A DNA stretch of 64,000 nucleotides from Paenibacillus barcinonensis (lineage in GTDB: Bacteria > Bacillota > Bacilli > Paenibacillales > Paenibacillaceae), in contig NZ_QJSW01000002.1 of assembly GCF_003217495.1 (NCBI RefSeq), forward strand, positions 1 to 64,000, written 5' to 3'. The position numbers and the translations under genes were made by a program. The notes below the pieces were generated by a model. It was not told where the DNA came from. It searched no databases and was given only the letters and a program-made list of their open reading frames with translations. Each line of letters opens with the position of its first letter. Positions within the stretch are counted from its first letter, which is position 1. This document shows, piece by piece, positions 9,667-17,518 of this stretch.

Positions 9667-10272
9667 TCATTCAGGCCGGAACGTTGTCTTGGTGGATAAC
9701 GGCATCGTTGCAGCCTTTCCCTTCGCGGATTGATTAGAAGCCGCACTGTCACATCCTATCGGCGGGCCGAGAATTGCATCATTTTTGATCGACGCAACTG
9801 CTTTGGCATAAGCCTCTTCATCCAGACAGTATGCACGGTGAGCCACCTCAGACGGTGTAGCGGCAAGAAAATCTGCGCCAAATACGATATCAGGCGTTGG
9901 CTGATCAAATATGGTCAGTACGTACACGTCATCTGTCTCCGCAACAAACCAATGAAACCAGCCTTTTGGGAACACGCAGACCTGGCCCGGCTTCAGGCGA
10001 TACGTAATCCGTTCGCGTGTGAAAGGATTAAACACCGAAGCAGTAATCTCCCCCCTGATAACGATAACCATCTCTGTTACATTGGTGTGCCAATGAGGCT
10101 GCACGATAATGCCCTTGCTCAGATATACGTTAAAAAAACCATTAGCAATCGTTGGCAATTGTTCTCCGAACAGCTGTGTGACATAATTTTGCGGATCTCT
10201 GCGGTAGTTTACAACAGCATTGGAGTCTGCGGCTAGTGGCACGTTTGGGGATTGCAATATCGGATTAATCAT
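9667..10272 (-). CDS. Germin-like cupin protein (paralogue A)
   Basis: A 201-residue cupin when started at the ATG at 10270-10272, which follows AAGGAGGAGATGTTCATTC; a longer frame upstream lacks a ribosome site. The first cupin motif is PHWHTNVTEMV (His, His, Glu) and the second is PKGWFHW, so a three-His/one-Glu metal site of the germin type is likely. The stretch INPF/VFNPFTRE and the tail YCLDEEAYAKAV...GPP are shared with the second cupin at 16170-16898, so the two are paralogues. The enzyme activity, if any, is unknown; oxalate decarboxylase-like or structural roles are both open. It is a monocistronic unit. Confidence 0.85.
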   Translation of the reverse strand: MINPILQSPNVPLAADSNAVVNYRRDPQNYVTQLFGEQLPTIANGFFNVYLSKGIIVQPHWHTNVTEMVIVIRGEITASVFNPFTRERITYRLKPGQVCVFPKGWFHWFVAETDDVYVLTIFDQPTPDIVFGADFLAATPSEVAHRAYCLDEEAYAKAVASIKNDAILGPPIGCDSAASNQSAKGKAATMPLSTKTTFRPE

Positions 10273-10392
10273 GAATGAACATCTCCTCCTTGGGCATACA
10301 TCTCGTTGTTGTACTCTATGCGGAGAAATCACTGATTAATACTACACCCAAGCTTTACTAACCGTTGAAGCATCTATATGCAAAAAGAACAC

Positions 10393-10429
10393 GAAAAGCC
10401 TCTTTCTTCACAGCACTGTGAAGAAAGAG
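10393..10429 (-). terminator. Hairpin terminator of the 10436-11221 gene
   Basis: The 14-base arms CTCTTTCTTCACAG and CTGTGAAGAAAGAG are perfect complements (10400-10429) with a two-base gap. On the minus strand they are followed by GCTTTTCG. It lies seven bases after the stop codon. Confidence 0.75.
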
Positions 10430-10435
10430 ATCTTG

Positions 10436-11221
10436 TCATATAACAACAATTCTGGATTTCAACTTCTTGCCTATAATTATACCTGCCACAATCTGAGCAA
10501 GTAATGACAATATAGATAACTTCCAGTCCAGAAGCATAATAAGAGGGGATAAAATCATACTAAGCTTGAGAAAGGTATCCCATTTCTCCCTGATGACCAG
10601 TTCTCCCTCCATCCAAACTACAGATATTGCAAAGATAAACATAATACTAAGTGAGACGGTTATAAAAGAAGTACCTAAATACACTCTATCCCATATGTTA
10701 TTCTCCAGAATCGCAAGTGAAACGAACCATAGAACCGTAAAAAATATTGCAAAAATAATCAAAATGGGTTTTAAAGGATTAAATATTTTAAAGACCGAAT
10801 CGAATGCATCTCCTGTTACTTCGCGAGAATCCAACATATTTCTTTGTTTGTCCACCCTGCTAATCTCTGCCTGAATAAGCACCATAACTGTTGCCAGGCT
10901 CTCCCTGTCCCTTCGCAGGTAAAACCCTTGTATTAATTTCCGAATATCTTCCGAGAAGCTCGAACCACATTCGCCTAACTTTTCAAACAAATTTTCCAGA
11001 TTCCCGGAGCCATCCGGTCGAGCCTGATAACGAGCGATAGCTGCCTCCACCTTAATATGAGCGTCCAGCTTCCTTTGAACCCGATTCAGTTTGTTTTGAG
11101 TATCCTTCTCTTTCATCATTTTAAATTCTTTATAAAGCCAAATGACAATGGTACATATAGCAGTATAAATAACCGAAAATACCGGCTTTGCTTGTATGTA
11201 TCCAAATAAATGCTGTAACAT
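10436..11221 (-). CDS. Hypothetical membrane protein with cytoplasmic coiled region
   Basis: A 261-residue protein not recognised as a known family. A first hydrophobic helix (about 15-33) is followed by about 110 charged, probably helical residues (KEKDTQNKLNRVQRKLDAHI onward). Three or four more membrane segments fill the C-terminal half (about 150-172, 182-203, 222-257). It ends in a short basic tail, KKLKSRIVVI. The ATG follows AAAGGTGG. Base composition is more AT-rich than the neighbours, which could mean later acquisition. It has its own terminator and is divergent from the hydrolase gene to the right. Confidence 0.75.
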   Translation of the reverse strand: MLQHLFGYIQAKPVFSVIYTAICTIVIWLYKEFKMMKEKDTQNKLNRVQRKLDAHIKVEAAIARYQARPDGSGNLENLFEKLGECGSSFSEDIRKLIQGFYLRRDRESLATVMVLIQAEISRVDKQRNMLDSREVTGDAFDSVFKIFNPLKPILIIFAIFFTVLWFVSLAILENNIWDRVYLGTSFITVSLSIMFIFAISVVWMEGELVIREKWDTFLKLSMILSPLIMLLDWKLSILSLLAQIVAGIIIGKKLKSRIVVI

Positions 11222-11358
11222 CTACTTTCCACCTTTGATTATAGTTATGAACAAGCGCCCTTTATTTGAGCTGCCTTGATGATTATGTTAACATAGTGGC
11301 AGCGATTTCCATGTTCTGCATTCACAACTTCATTTACTGGTCACACAGAAAGGACACT

Positions 11359-12387
11359 ATGAATCTCTCAAGTCTTCAACATACACTAGAAAAGTCAATC
11401 CCACAACTCGATCTGCGGAGCTGTCTGATCCGCGTGCGCGGTGAGATGCTTTACAAGCATTATCGCAATATACAGGCGGAGACAGAGATCGCCAAAATCA
11501 ATTCATGTACCAAAAGCTTGATTTCCGCGCTTATCTGTATTGCCATGGATCGAGGGCTGCTGCCCGAGGCAAGCACGCCCATCTCAGCCTTTTTCCCACA
11601 GCTTACATCTGATTCCGACCCGCGTAAACCAGCAATTACACTGGAACAGCTGCTTACGATGACAGCCGGGTTTAACTGGGACGAATTCGGCGGGCAAAAT
11701 TCGTTTCCACGAATGACCCGAACGGATCATTGGGTTGCTTTTGCTATAGAACAGCGTTTACGTCATGAGCCGGGCACACACATGGAATATAATTCAGGAG
11801 TCTCCCAAATCCTGTCTTCCATCCTGATGCAGCATGCAGGAATGAGTGTTGCAGCATTTGCGGAGCGATATCTGTTCGGCCATCTCGGCATTCACGATTA
11901 TGAATGGGAGCAGGACCCTCAGGGGGTGCATACAGGCGGGTTTGGGATGAAGCTATTGCCCGCAGATTTACTCAAATTCGGACAACTTTTTCTGCAGCAA
12001 GGAATGTGGGAGGGGAAAAGGCTCATATCCAGCGAACTGGTTCAACGTTCCACACAGGCTTTCATCACGGTGCCCCCTCCTAACCATGGAAGTTACGGCT
12101 GGCACTGGTGGGTGGATCAATACGAGCCTGCAAACGCTAATGAGAACATTGCCGGAAGCCTCGTATTGGAGAACACCTCTGCAGAACAACAGACCCCGCT
12201 GCATTATTACTATGCCAGAGGATTCGGCGGGCAGTATGTGTACGTTGTTCCCGAACTGGAGCTTGTGACTGTGCTGACCAATGATAAACGTAAAAAAGAA
12301 AAGCCCCCACTGGACGTATTTCCAAGATTAATCGTTCCTGAACTATGGAGGCTCGCTCGCTGCTCCGGCAACAGCTCTGGGGATTAG
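11359..12387 (+). CDS. Serine hydrolase, class C beta-lactamase fold
   Basis: Started at the ATG at 11359, behind AGAAAGGACACT, it gives 342 residues; a frame extending 31 codons further has no ribosome site. The SxxK tetrad is SCTK (Ser49-Lys52), the second motif is Tyr-Asn-Ser in MEYNSGVSQ, and GGFGMKLLPADLLKFGQLFL matches the region before the third motif. It belongs to the AmpC/esterase EstB/DD-peptidase-like superfamily. It has no signal peptide, so it is probably cytoplasmic, and a true beta-lactamase role is unlikely. The substrate is unknown. It converges on another member of the superfamily at 12497-13522 that is clearly different in sequence. Confidence 0.85.
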   Translation: MNLSSLQHTLEKSIPQLDLRSCLIRVRGEMLYKHYRNIQAETEIAKINSCTKSLISALICIAMDRGLLPEASTPISAFFPQLTSDSDPRKPAITLEQLLTMTAGFNWDEFGGQNSFPRMTRTDHWVAFAIEQRLRHEPGTHMEYNSGVSQILSSILMQHAGMSVAAFAERYLFGHLGIHDYEWEQDPQGVHTGGFGMKLLPADLLKFGQLFLQQGMWEGKRLISSELVQRSTQAFITVPPPNHGSYGWHWWVDQYEPANANENIAGSLVLENTSAEQQTPLHYYYARGFGGQYVYVVPELELVTVLTNDKRKKEKPPLDVFPRLIVPELWRLARCSGNSSGD

Positions 12388-12446
12388 GCACATTTCATCC
12401 GATGATCTTCCTGAAGATTTACTTATAGATACTCCCTTGCCCCCAC

Positions 12447-12483
12447 CTTACTCGGCAGAACTTTAAACCAGGAAACGAGTAAG
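12447..12483. terminator. Possible hairpin between convergent hydrolase genes
   Basis: CTTACTCG (12447-12454) and CGAGTAAG (12476-12483) are perfect complements with a 21-base loop. There is no strong T-run on either side, so terminator function is uncertain. Confidence 0.35.
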
Positions 12484-12496
12484 CGTGAGGGTCTTA

Positions 12497-13522
12497 TTAT
12501 GTTCTCAGCATCTGCTCCACTGCCAGCGTGATTGGATATGGGCCCGAATCCTGATTGGATATCACAACAAGCTGCACACCGTACTCAGGATATACACCCG
12601 ACATAAATGAAACGCCCGGATCAAAACCCATCACATGGCATTTAAACGTCTTCTCTGCCTCAAGCTCCAGCCAGACGCCTAGGCCGTAATGTTCCTCATC
12701 TTCATCATGCGCGTGTGACGTTAACAGGTTACGTGTCATCTCTTCACTCAATAACGTATTCCCCTGCAGAGCATCCCAGAAACGAATCATATCCGGTGCG
12801 GTCACATATGCTCCACCATCTGGTCCACCTTGTACAGGAATCGTGAAGATATTGCTTGCCCACGACCCGTCTTCAGCGTCAATATATCCTATAGCGGTAT
12901 GACGTGGCAGTTGATCTGTCCGAAAATAACCCGAATCCTCCATACCGCATCGTTTGAAAATATGCTCCTGCACATAGCTGGCAAAGGGAACGCCCGTATG
13001 TTGCTCCACAATGAGACCCAGCACGATAAAGGCTGCATTGTTATAGTGGAATCGCTCCCCAGGTGCCGACTTCATCGGCAGATGCTGGAACAGGGGCAGA
13101 AAATCCCGAGGCTGTTGCATCCTGTACACGGGTCTGTCTTTCCACAGCTCCGAAAAATCATGCATAACCTCCTCATCGAAATAATCAGGTATGCCCGAAG
13201 TATGTGTCAATAAATGATGAACCGTAATTTGCGGGTCCCATGCCGGGAAAGTCACATTCAGAACATCCTGTAATCTGGACTCAAGTGAAAACTTACCTTG
13301 CTCAATCAACTGAGCGATACTTACCGCCGTGAAAATTTTACATCCTGAAGCGATACCAAAACGTGTATTCACATCATTCGAAAGCTCATCACTCCGGTTC
13401 GCATATCCACGTGTCAATTGAAACAACGTCTGACCATCCTGCTTGCACAGCACAACACCTGAGAAATTATTTTGCTCCATAACCTCTTTCACTTTTTCCA
13501 TCGCCTTCTTATGATCGAGCAT
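12497..13522 (-). CDS. Serine hydrolase, class C beta-lactamase fold
   Basis: A 341-residue protein of the beta-lactamase/D-aminopeptidase superfamily. The catalytic SxxK is SGCK (Ser59-Lys62) in FGIASGCKIFTAVS. The second motif is Tyr-Asn-Asn in HYNNAAFIVLGLIVE, and LLTHTSGIPDYF is the usual strand after the active-site helix. No signal peptide is present. The start ATG follows AGGTGAATTCAAT. The membrane protein gene lies upstream with a short gap (27 bases), so they may be co-transcribed. The substrate is unknown. Confidence 0.86.
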   Translation of the reverse strand: MLDHKKAMEKVKEVMEQNNFSGVVLCKQDGQTLFQLTRGYANRSDELSNDVNTRFGIASGCKIFTAVSIAQLIEQGKFSLESRLQDVLNVTFPAWDPQITVHHLLTHTSGIPDYFDEEVMHDFSELWKDRPVYRMQQPRDFLPLFQHLPMKSAPGERFHYNNAAFIVLGLIVEQHTGVPFASYVQEHIFKRCGMEDSGYFRTDQLPRHTAIGYIDAEDGSWASNIFTIPVQGGPDGGAYVTAPDMIRFWDALQGNTLLSEEMTRNLLTSHAHDEDEEHYGLGVWLELEAEKTFKCHVMGFDPGVSFMSGVYPEYGVQLVVISNQDSGPYPITLAVEQMLRT

Positions 13523-13549
13523 ATTGAATTCACCTGCACTTTCTTGTGA

Positions 13550-14284
13550 TTAGTTGGTTCGTTCATACCGCTGACCCGAAGCTCTCGCATGAATCAAATA
13601 ATATAACGAAAGATAGATCGTGATCAGAAACGTTGCGAAGAACATACAAAACGCCAAGGAGGACCGGTTCACACTTTCATGCATCAATTGCAGAAGCGTC
13701 TCGCGGTTGGTTAAGGCATCCCAGCTGTTTAACCGGTATACACGCCCAAGCAAAACGCCATAACTGGCAAGTGCTGTTGCTCCCCATACAAAAACCCAAG
13801 AAGCCATGCGCCCCAAACGTTGATAAATTACACCTTGAAGCTGATACATAGAGAAAAATCCAATCAGCAGACCTGTCCATACAAACATCAGCACAACACT
13901 CAGATCATACCAGTAGTTGAAGCTCACACCGTTTCCAGAGAAATATCTGGAACTTCGGGAGGATAGATGAAGCAGATCGGTAACGATATACGAGGAATTG
14001 GGAAAAAAGAGCAGCCACAGCATGCCACTCGGAATCGCAAGCCATATCGCTAATTTCCATTTCAATTGGCTGAGCGCATAGGTTATGGAGGAGAATATAA
14101 ATGGAAGCCAGCCCAGAAACAGATTCCAGATCAGGAAGCGGAAATACCGCTGATTCAGCCAATCGGCCGCCACATAGTATAAGGCCACTGTAACCACCGT
14201 GACTGCGCTGAGAAAAATAAACATATGCAGCCCATTTAGTTTTTTCAAAGCATACAACCTCACTTGTTGTAAAATCCAAAGCAT
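13550..14284 (-). CDS. DUF1361 membrane protein
   Basis: A 244-residue protein with six or seven membrane helices. The core FRFLIWNLFLGWLPFIFSS and LLFFPNSSYIVTDLLHLS (around residues 87-104) are the hallmarks I associate with DUF1361 integral membrane proteins. Function of that family is not known. The start at 14284 has only a weak GAAG in front; an internal GTG or ATG could be used. It lies upstream of the serine hydrolase on the same strand. Confidence 0.8.
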   Translation of the reverse strand: MLWILQQVRLYALKKLNGLHMFIFLSAVTVVTVALYYVAADWLNQRYFRFLIWNLFLGWLPFIFSSITYALSQLKWKLAIWLAIPSGMLWLLFFPNSSYIVTDLLHLSSRSSRYFSGNGVSFNYWYDLSVVLMFVWTGLLIGFFSMYQLQGVIYQRLGRMASWVFVWGATALASYGVLLGRVYRLNSWDALTNRETLLQLMHESVNRSSLAFCMFFATFLITIYLSLYYLIHARASGQRYERTN

Positions 14285-14380
14285 TCTTCAATAATTACAT
14301 ATATTTACCTCTTTTCAATCTACTAGCATCATACCATATCTGTCTAACCCATCTCCATATTGCCAAAGAAACGCCAAAGC

Positions 14381-14404
14381 AAAAGGACACTCGGCTGAGT
14401 GTCC
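14381..14404 (-). terminator. Hairpin terminator of the ECF sigma operon
   Basis: GGACACTC (14385-14392) and GAGTGTCC (14397-14404) pair perfectly with a four-base loop. On the minus strand TTTTGCTTT follows. It lies 30 bases after the sigma gene. Confidence 0.7.
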
Positions 14405-14434
14405 ATAAACTGATGCGGAAACAATGTGAGTTTT

Positions 14435-15388
14435 TCATTCAACACGATTCACCGGCTGCACTGACACCAGTTTATCAGGATTAACGATAAGATATATTCC
14501 CTTGATCCGCTCGCTTGAAGCATGCATCTCCAGACACAGCACCTCAGTCAACCTGTCTTCTTTCATCAAAACCAGCTGCAGCTCACCATTAATCCAGGCA
14601 GGTAACCATTCCCGTTCTCTTAATGATTTCAGCACTCGTGGAGAAGTAAGAATGGCAAGCACACCCTTGGGTACACGCATCGTTCTCATAATCGTACGTA
14701 CAACGCCGCCTCCGTCCGCTGTAAACACAGGCTCATCCGTTAGCAGCTCCAGCATCGCAGAGACATCATGCCGAAGAAAAGCCGTTGTGAATCGCCTAAG
14801 CACCTGCTCCTTAACTCTCCAATCCGCATTAGTCGGCTCGGCTGTCGCTGCATGCTCAGGCAGATGACCTCTGGCACGACGATAGATTTGACGACAGTTA
14901 CTTTCCGTTTTTCCCAGCCATTCCGCTATCTCGGCATAGTCATGCTGAAAGGCTTCACGCAGGACAAAAACCGCCCGTTCCATAGGAGATAGACGCTCTA
15001 ACATGACCAGATAAGCGTAAGATATCATCTCTTTTTGCTCAAGCGCCTGCTCCGGTATATCACTCGTCTCATACACACCCAGCGGCTCAGGAAGCCATTC
15101 TCCAACATATTGCTCCCGTTGGTTACGGGCAGAATTTAATACATTCAGGCTTCGATTCATCATTATTTTTCCAATGTACGTTTTGGGGTGATGAATTTCC
15201 TCATTTTTCATGCTTTGTAGAGTTGTGAAGCAGTCCTGCACCAGATCCTCTGCTTCTGTCACACTGCCCAGCATGCGGTAGGCGATGGAGAAAGCATAGT
15301 TTTTATATTGCAAATACAACGCACCAACATCCAGAGAAGACACTTGCGTAGTATGTTTATGTTGATCAGAATGAAGCTTGGATTGCAC
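14435..15388 (-). CDS. ECF41-type RNA polymerase sigma factor with SnoaL-like C-terminal extension
   Basis: A 317-residue sigma factor when started at the GTG at 15386-15388, behind AGGAGGCGATATAC; a TTG 17 codons upstream has no ribosome site. Region 2 (AYRMLGSVTEAEDLVQDCF, 37-55) and region 4 (LSPMERAVFVLREAFQHDYA to about 172) are clear. A roughly 130-residue C-terminal domain replaces a separate anti-sigma factor. Three motifs described for the ECF41 group are present: WLPEP in the linker (98-102), DGGG (225-228) and NPDKL (303-307). In that group the extension modulates activity. It follows a carboxymuconolactone-decarboxylase-like gene by 41 bases, the standard ECF41 partner. Confidence 0.93.
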   Translation of the reverse strand: MQSKLHSDQHKHTTQVSSLDVGALYLQYKNYAFSIAYRMLGSVTEAEDLVQDCFTTLQSMKNEEIHHPKTYIGKIMMNRSLNVLNSARNQREQYVGEWLPEPLGVYETSDIPEQALEQKEMISYAYLVMLERLSPMERAVFVLREAFQHDYAEIAEWLGKTESNCRQIYRRARGHLPEHAATAEPTNADWRVKEQVLRRFTTAFLRHDVSAMLELLTDEPVFTADGGGVVRTIMRTMRVPKGVLAILTSPRVLKSLREREWLPAWINGELQLVLMKEDRLTEVLCLEMHASSERIKGIYLIVNPDKLVSVQPVNRVE

Positions 15389-15429
15389 CGTATATCGCCT
15401 CCTCTGGCTTGATTCGTCTAAAGATCGAG

Positions 15430-15873
15430 CTAAAAACAACCGGGGTACATACCTGTCGTAATCGCTATACGGTTCCAGTTATTGATGGAGTTGATTGCCA
15501 TGATCAGATCGACGATTTCATTTTCGCTGAAGTATTCTCCTGCTTTAGTATATAGCTCAGTCGAAATGCCCAGCTCTGATATTAATGTGATTGCCTCCGC
15601 CAGTTCAAGCATAACACGCTGCTTGTCTGTGAATATCGGCACTTCGCGCCAAACACTGAGTAGAAGAATATGATCACTGTAATCGCCCAGCTTCATTAAA
15701 TCCTTAGCATGCATGTCCAAACAAAATGCACAGCCATTGATCTGCGAAACGCGAATCTTTAACAGCTCGTACAACACCTTGTCTTCAAATTGCCCGGACA
15801 CATATTGCTCCATCGCCATCATCGCTTTATATGCTCCCGGACTAACCACTCTGTAATTCATTCGTAAATTCAT
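15430..15873 (-). CDS. Carboxymuconolactone decarboxylase/AhpD-like protein
   Basis: A 147-residue AhpD-like protein with the redox motif CAFCLDMH (Cys48, Cys51, His55). It is preceded by LKIRVSQING, as in alkylhydroperoxidase-core proteins. The CxxC plus His suggests a thiol-based peroxidase or reductase role, but the natural substrate of this subgroup is unknown. The ATG follows GGAGGCGAATAAAAC. It is the first gene of a two-gene unit with the ECF41 sigma factor, and a promoter matching the ECF41 consensus lies 38 bases upstream. It is therefore the predicted main target of that sigma factor. Confidence 0.9.
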   Translation of the reverse strand: MNLRMNYRVVSPGAYKAMMAMEQYVSGQFEDKVLYELLKIRVSQINGCAFCLDMHAKDLMKLGDYSDHILLLSVWREVPIFTDKQRVMLELAEAITLISELGISTELYTKAGEYFSENEIVDLIMAINSINNWNRIAITTGMYPGCF

Positions 15874-15910
15874 GTTTTATTCGCCTCCATCATTTGATCT
15901 ACATCATGAA

Positions 15911-15937
15911 GACAAACGACATATCCTGTTTGTGACA
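15911..15937 (-). promoter_or_regulatory. ECF41-type promoter
   Basis: On the minus strand, TGTCACA (15931-15937) is followed after exactly 16 bases by TGTC (15911-15914). The published ECF41 consensus is TGTCACA-N16-CGTC, so only one base differs. It lies directly upstream of the decarboxylase-like gene and implies autoregulation of the sigma operon. Confidence 0.75.
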
Positions 15938-16169
15938 GCGTTATACAAAATTGAATCCATAATCAAAGCAGGCTCACCGTTTTGCAGCTTGAGCTGGAAT
16001 TTATATAGAGCAATCCCGAGGACCAAAAAACCTGGAGGGTCGTGCGTATCCCCAGATTTTCAGTCTTCGGCGTTTCTGTGGAGCTAAATCGTTCAATGGT
16101 ATAGCACGCCTATGTTCATTTTAGCTGAAACGTGATGATCCCAGTAGATAAACAGGTAAATAAGATCCC

Positions 16170-16898
16170 CTATGCTTCTTTATTTGAAGTTTGATGCACT
16201 GGGAGCTCGGTGTAATATGGGCATCCTGGTTCATGAATAATACGAGGGTCAACCCATGTGCCCCAGTATGGAAGACGATTTGCGTAGGGGGGGATATGGG
16301 GCGGAATGTTCGGCTGCACATTAGGCTGAATATTCGGTCCAGCATTAGGCATCGGGTTCGAAGCAGGGACAGTCTGTGTTTTGCAATTCGGCGGAGGGCC
16401 AATGATGACCGTATTCTGTATGGGCGCCAGTGCCTCCTGCACTTTCTGTTCGTCCAGACAATACGTGTGTGCCAACAATTGGGCAGGGGTCAACCGTAAA
16501 ATGTCGGAGCCAAATATCGCTTCAGGCACAGGTGCATCAAAAATCGCGAGCAGATGTGTGTCATCGACTGTCGCCACTTCATAGTGCCACCAGCCTTGCG
16601 GAACATTGGCCGCTTGCCCCGGAGTAATCGGAAAATGGAGCAATTCATTCGTAAACGGGTTAATTAGAGAGACCACTGCTGCACCGCTAATACAATAAAC
16701 AAGCTCGGTTGCATTTTGATGAATGTGAGGTTCAACGACATTTCCTTTACTGAGAAAAATATCAAGCAGCGATGTGTTGCCTAATGTGTTCAGCTGTTGT
16801 ACTGAAAGTGCGTTAATGTAGTTATACTCATCCTTCTTAAAGAACGGATTTTTGCTTAGATCATAAGTAAATTGTGTGGTTGATAAGGTGTAGTCCAT
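16170..16898 (-). CDS. Germin-like cupin protein with Pro/Asn-rich tail (paralogue B)
   Basis: A 242-residue cupin from the ATG at 16898. A TTG five codons earlier (16913) is an alternative, and neither has a strong ribosome site. Motif 1 is PHIHQNATELV and motif 2 is VPQGWWHY, giving the His/His/Glu/His metal set. The body aligns by eye through its length with paralogue A at 9667 (SLINPFTNEL, FGSDILRLTPAQLL, YCLDEQKVQEAL, IIGPPP). Beyond the shared core it adds about 60 residues rich in Asn-Pro-Ile/Val repeats and Tyr/Trp (NAGPNIQPNVQPNIPPHIPP), a composition seen in coat or matrix proteins. It is divergent from a Pro/Tyr/Gly-rich mini-protein gene. The role is unknown; a spore-surface or matrix function is only a guess. 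Confidence 0.82.
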   Translation of the reverse strand: MDYTLSTTQFTYDLSKNPFFKKDEYNYINALSVQQLNTLGNTSLLDIFLSKGNVVEPHIHQNATELVYCISGAAVVSLINPFTNELLHFPITPGQAANVPQGWWHYEVATVDDTHLLAIFDAPVPEAIFGSDILRLTPAQLLAHTYCLDEQKVQEALAPIQNTVIIGPPPNCKTQTVPASNPMPNAGPNIQPNVQPNIPPHIPPYANRLPYWGTWVDPRIIHEPGCPYYTELPVHQTSNKEA

Positions 16899-17081
16899 AT
16901 ATGAGGTTGACAAAATATAACGCCTGCCCTTCGCTCTCGGTTTAGGTCGTACCTATATCCTCAGCTTATGCCCATAGCCCATTTCTGTGAGCCCAATTCG
17001 GACATTTGAATTGCACTGTGTCAGCCCGGGCTCTTGCCGCATAGGCTGATATCATCCATTCAGATATTGGAGGCTTGTTAT

Positions 17082-17393
17082 ATGTCGTATGTACCGGGTT
17101 CAACAACAACCCAGCAGCCTGTTACTTATCCTTATTATCCGCCACCTCCCCCACCACCGCCGTATCCTTATCCCTACCCTTATCCTTATCCACCCGTAGT
17201 GCCTCTTCCCCTGCCGCTTCCCTATCCCATCGGAGGACCGGGCCCGTGGTGGCATGGCGGATATCCGGGGCATTATCCCGGATATCCGGGCGGCCCACAC
17301 ATCGGTGGACCCGGTGGGCCGGGCGGTCTCGGGGGACCCGGTGGACCTGGAGGTCCCGGCGGGTTCCATGGTCATCGTTTTTTCCAGTGGTAA
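17082..17393 (+). CDS. Low-complexity Pro/Tyr- and Gly-rich small protein
   Basis: A 103-residue protein starting MSYVPGSTTTQQPVTYPYYP at the ATG behind GGAGGCTTGTTAT. The first half is nearly all Pro and Tyr (a run of eight Pro, then PYPYPYPYP). The middle is Leu-Pro rich, and the second half is GGPGG repeats ending in GFHGHRFFQW. It has no Cys and no membrane helix. Such composition fits a structural or surface protein (spore coat, exosporium or matrix), and the His/Trp/Tyr content could support cross-linking or metal binding. It is divergent from cupin B, whose tail is similarly Pro-rich. The ribosome site and distinct stop support a real gene despite low complexity. Confidence 0.75.
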   Translation: MSYVPGSTTTQQPVTYPYYPPPPPPPPYPYPYPYPYPPVVPLPLPLPYPIGGPGPWWHGGYPGHYPGYPGGPHIGGPGGPGGLGGPGGPGGPGGFHGHRFFQW

Positions 17394-17422
17394 CATCTGA
17401 AAGTCCAAACGTTTAACCCCAC

Positions 17423-17473
17423 AAAAGGCATCACGCAGAAGCTATGGATTAAGCTTCTACCGTGATGCCTTTT
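17423..17473. terminator. Bidirectional hairpin terminator
   Basis: AAAAGGCATCACG (17423-17435) pairs with CGTGATGCCTTTT (17461-17473), with a nested AGAAGCT/AGCTTCT stem inside. It separates the convergent mini-protein gene and the long SMI1-containing operon. Confidence 0.85.
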
Positions 17474-17518
17474 CATCTTCTTTATTTTTCTAGCCACATG
17501 TCAATGTACAAGGTGCAC

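Noticed and set aside
17075-17416. Overlapping frames in the Pro/Gly-rich gene
   Set aside because: Low-complexity GC-rich repeats leave several frames open. Only the frame with GGAGG before its ATG was kept.
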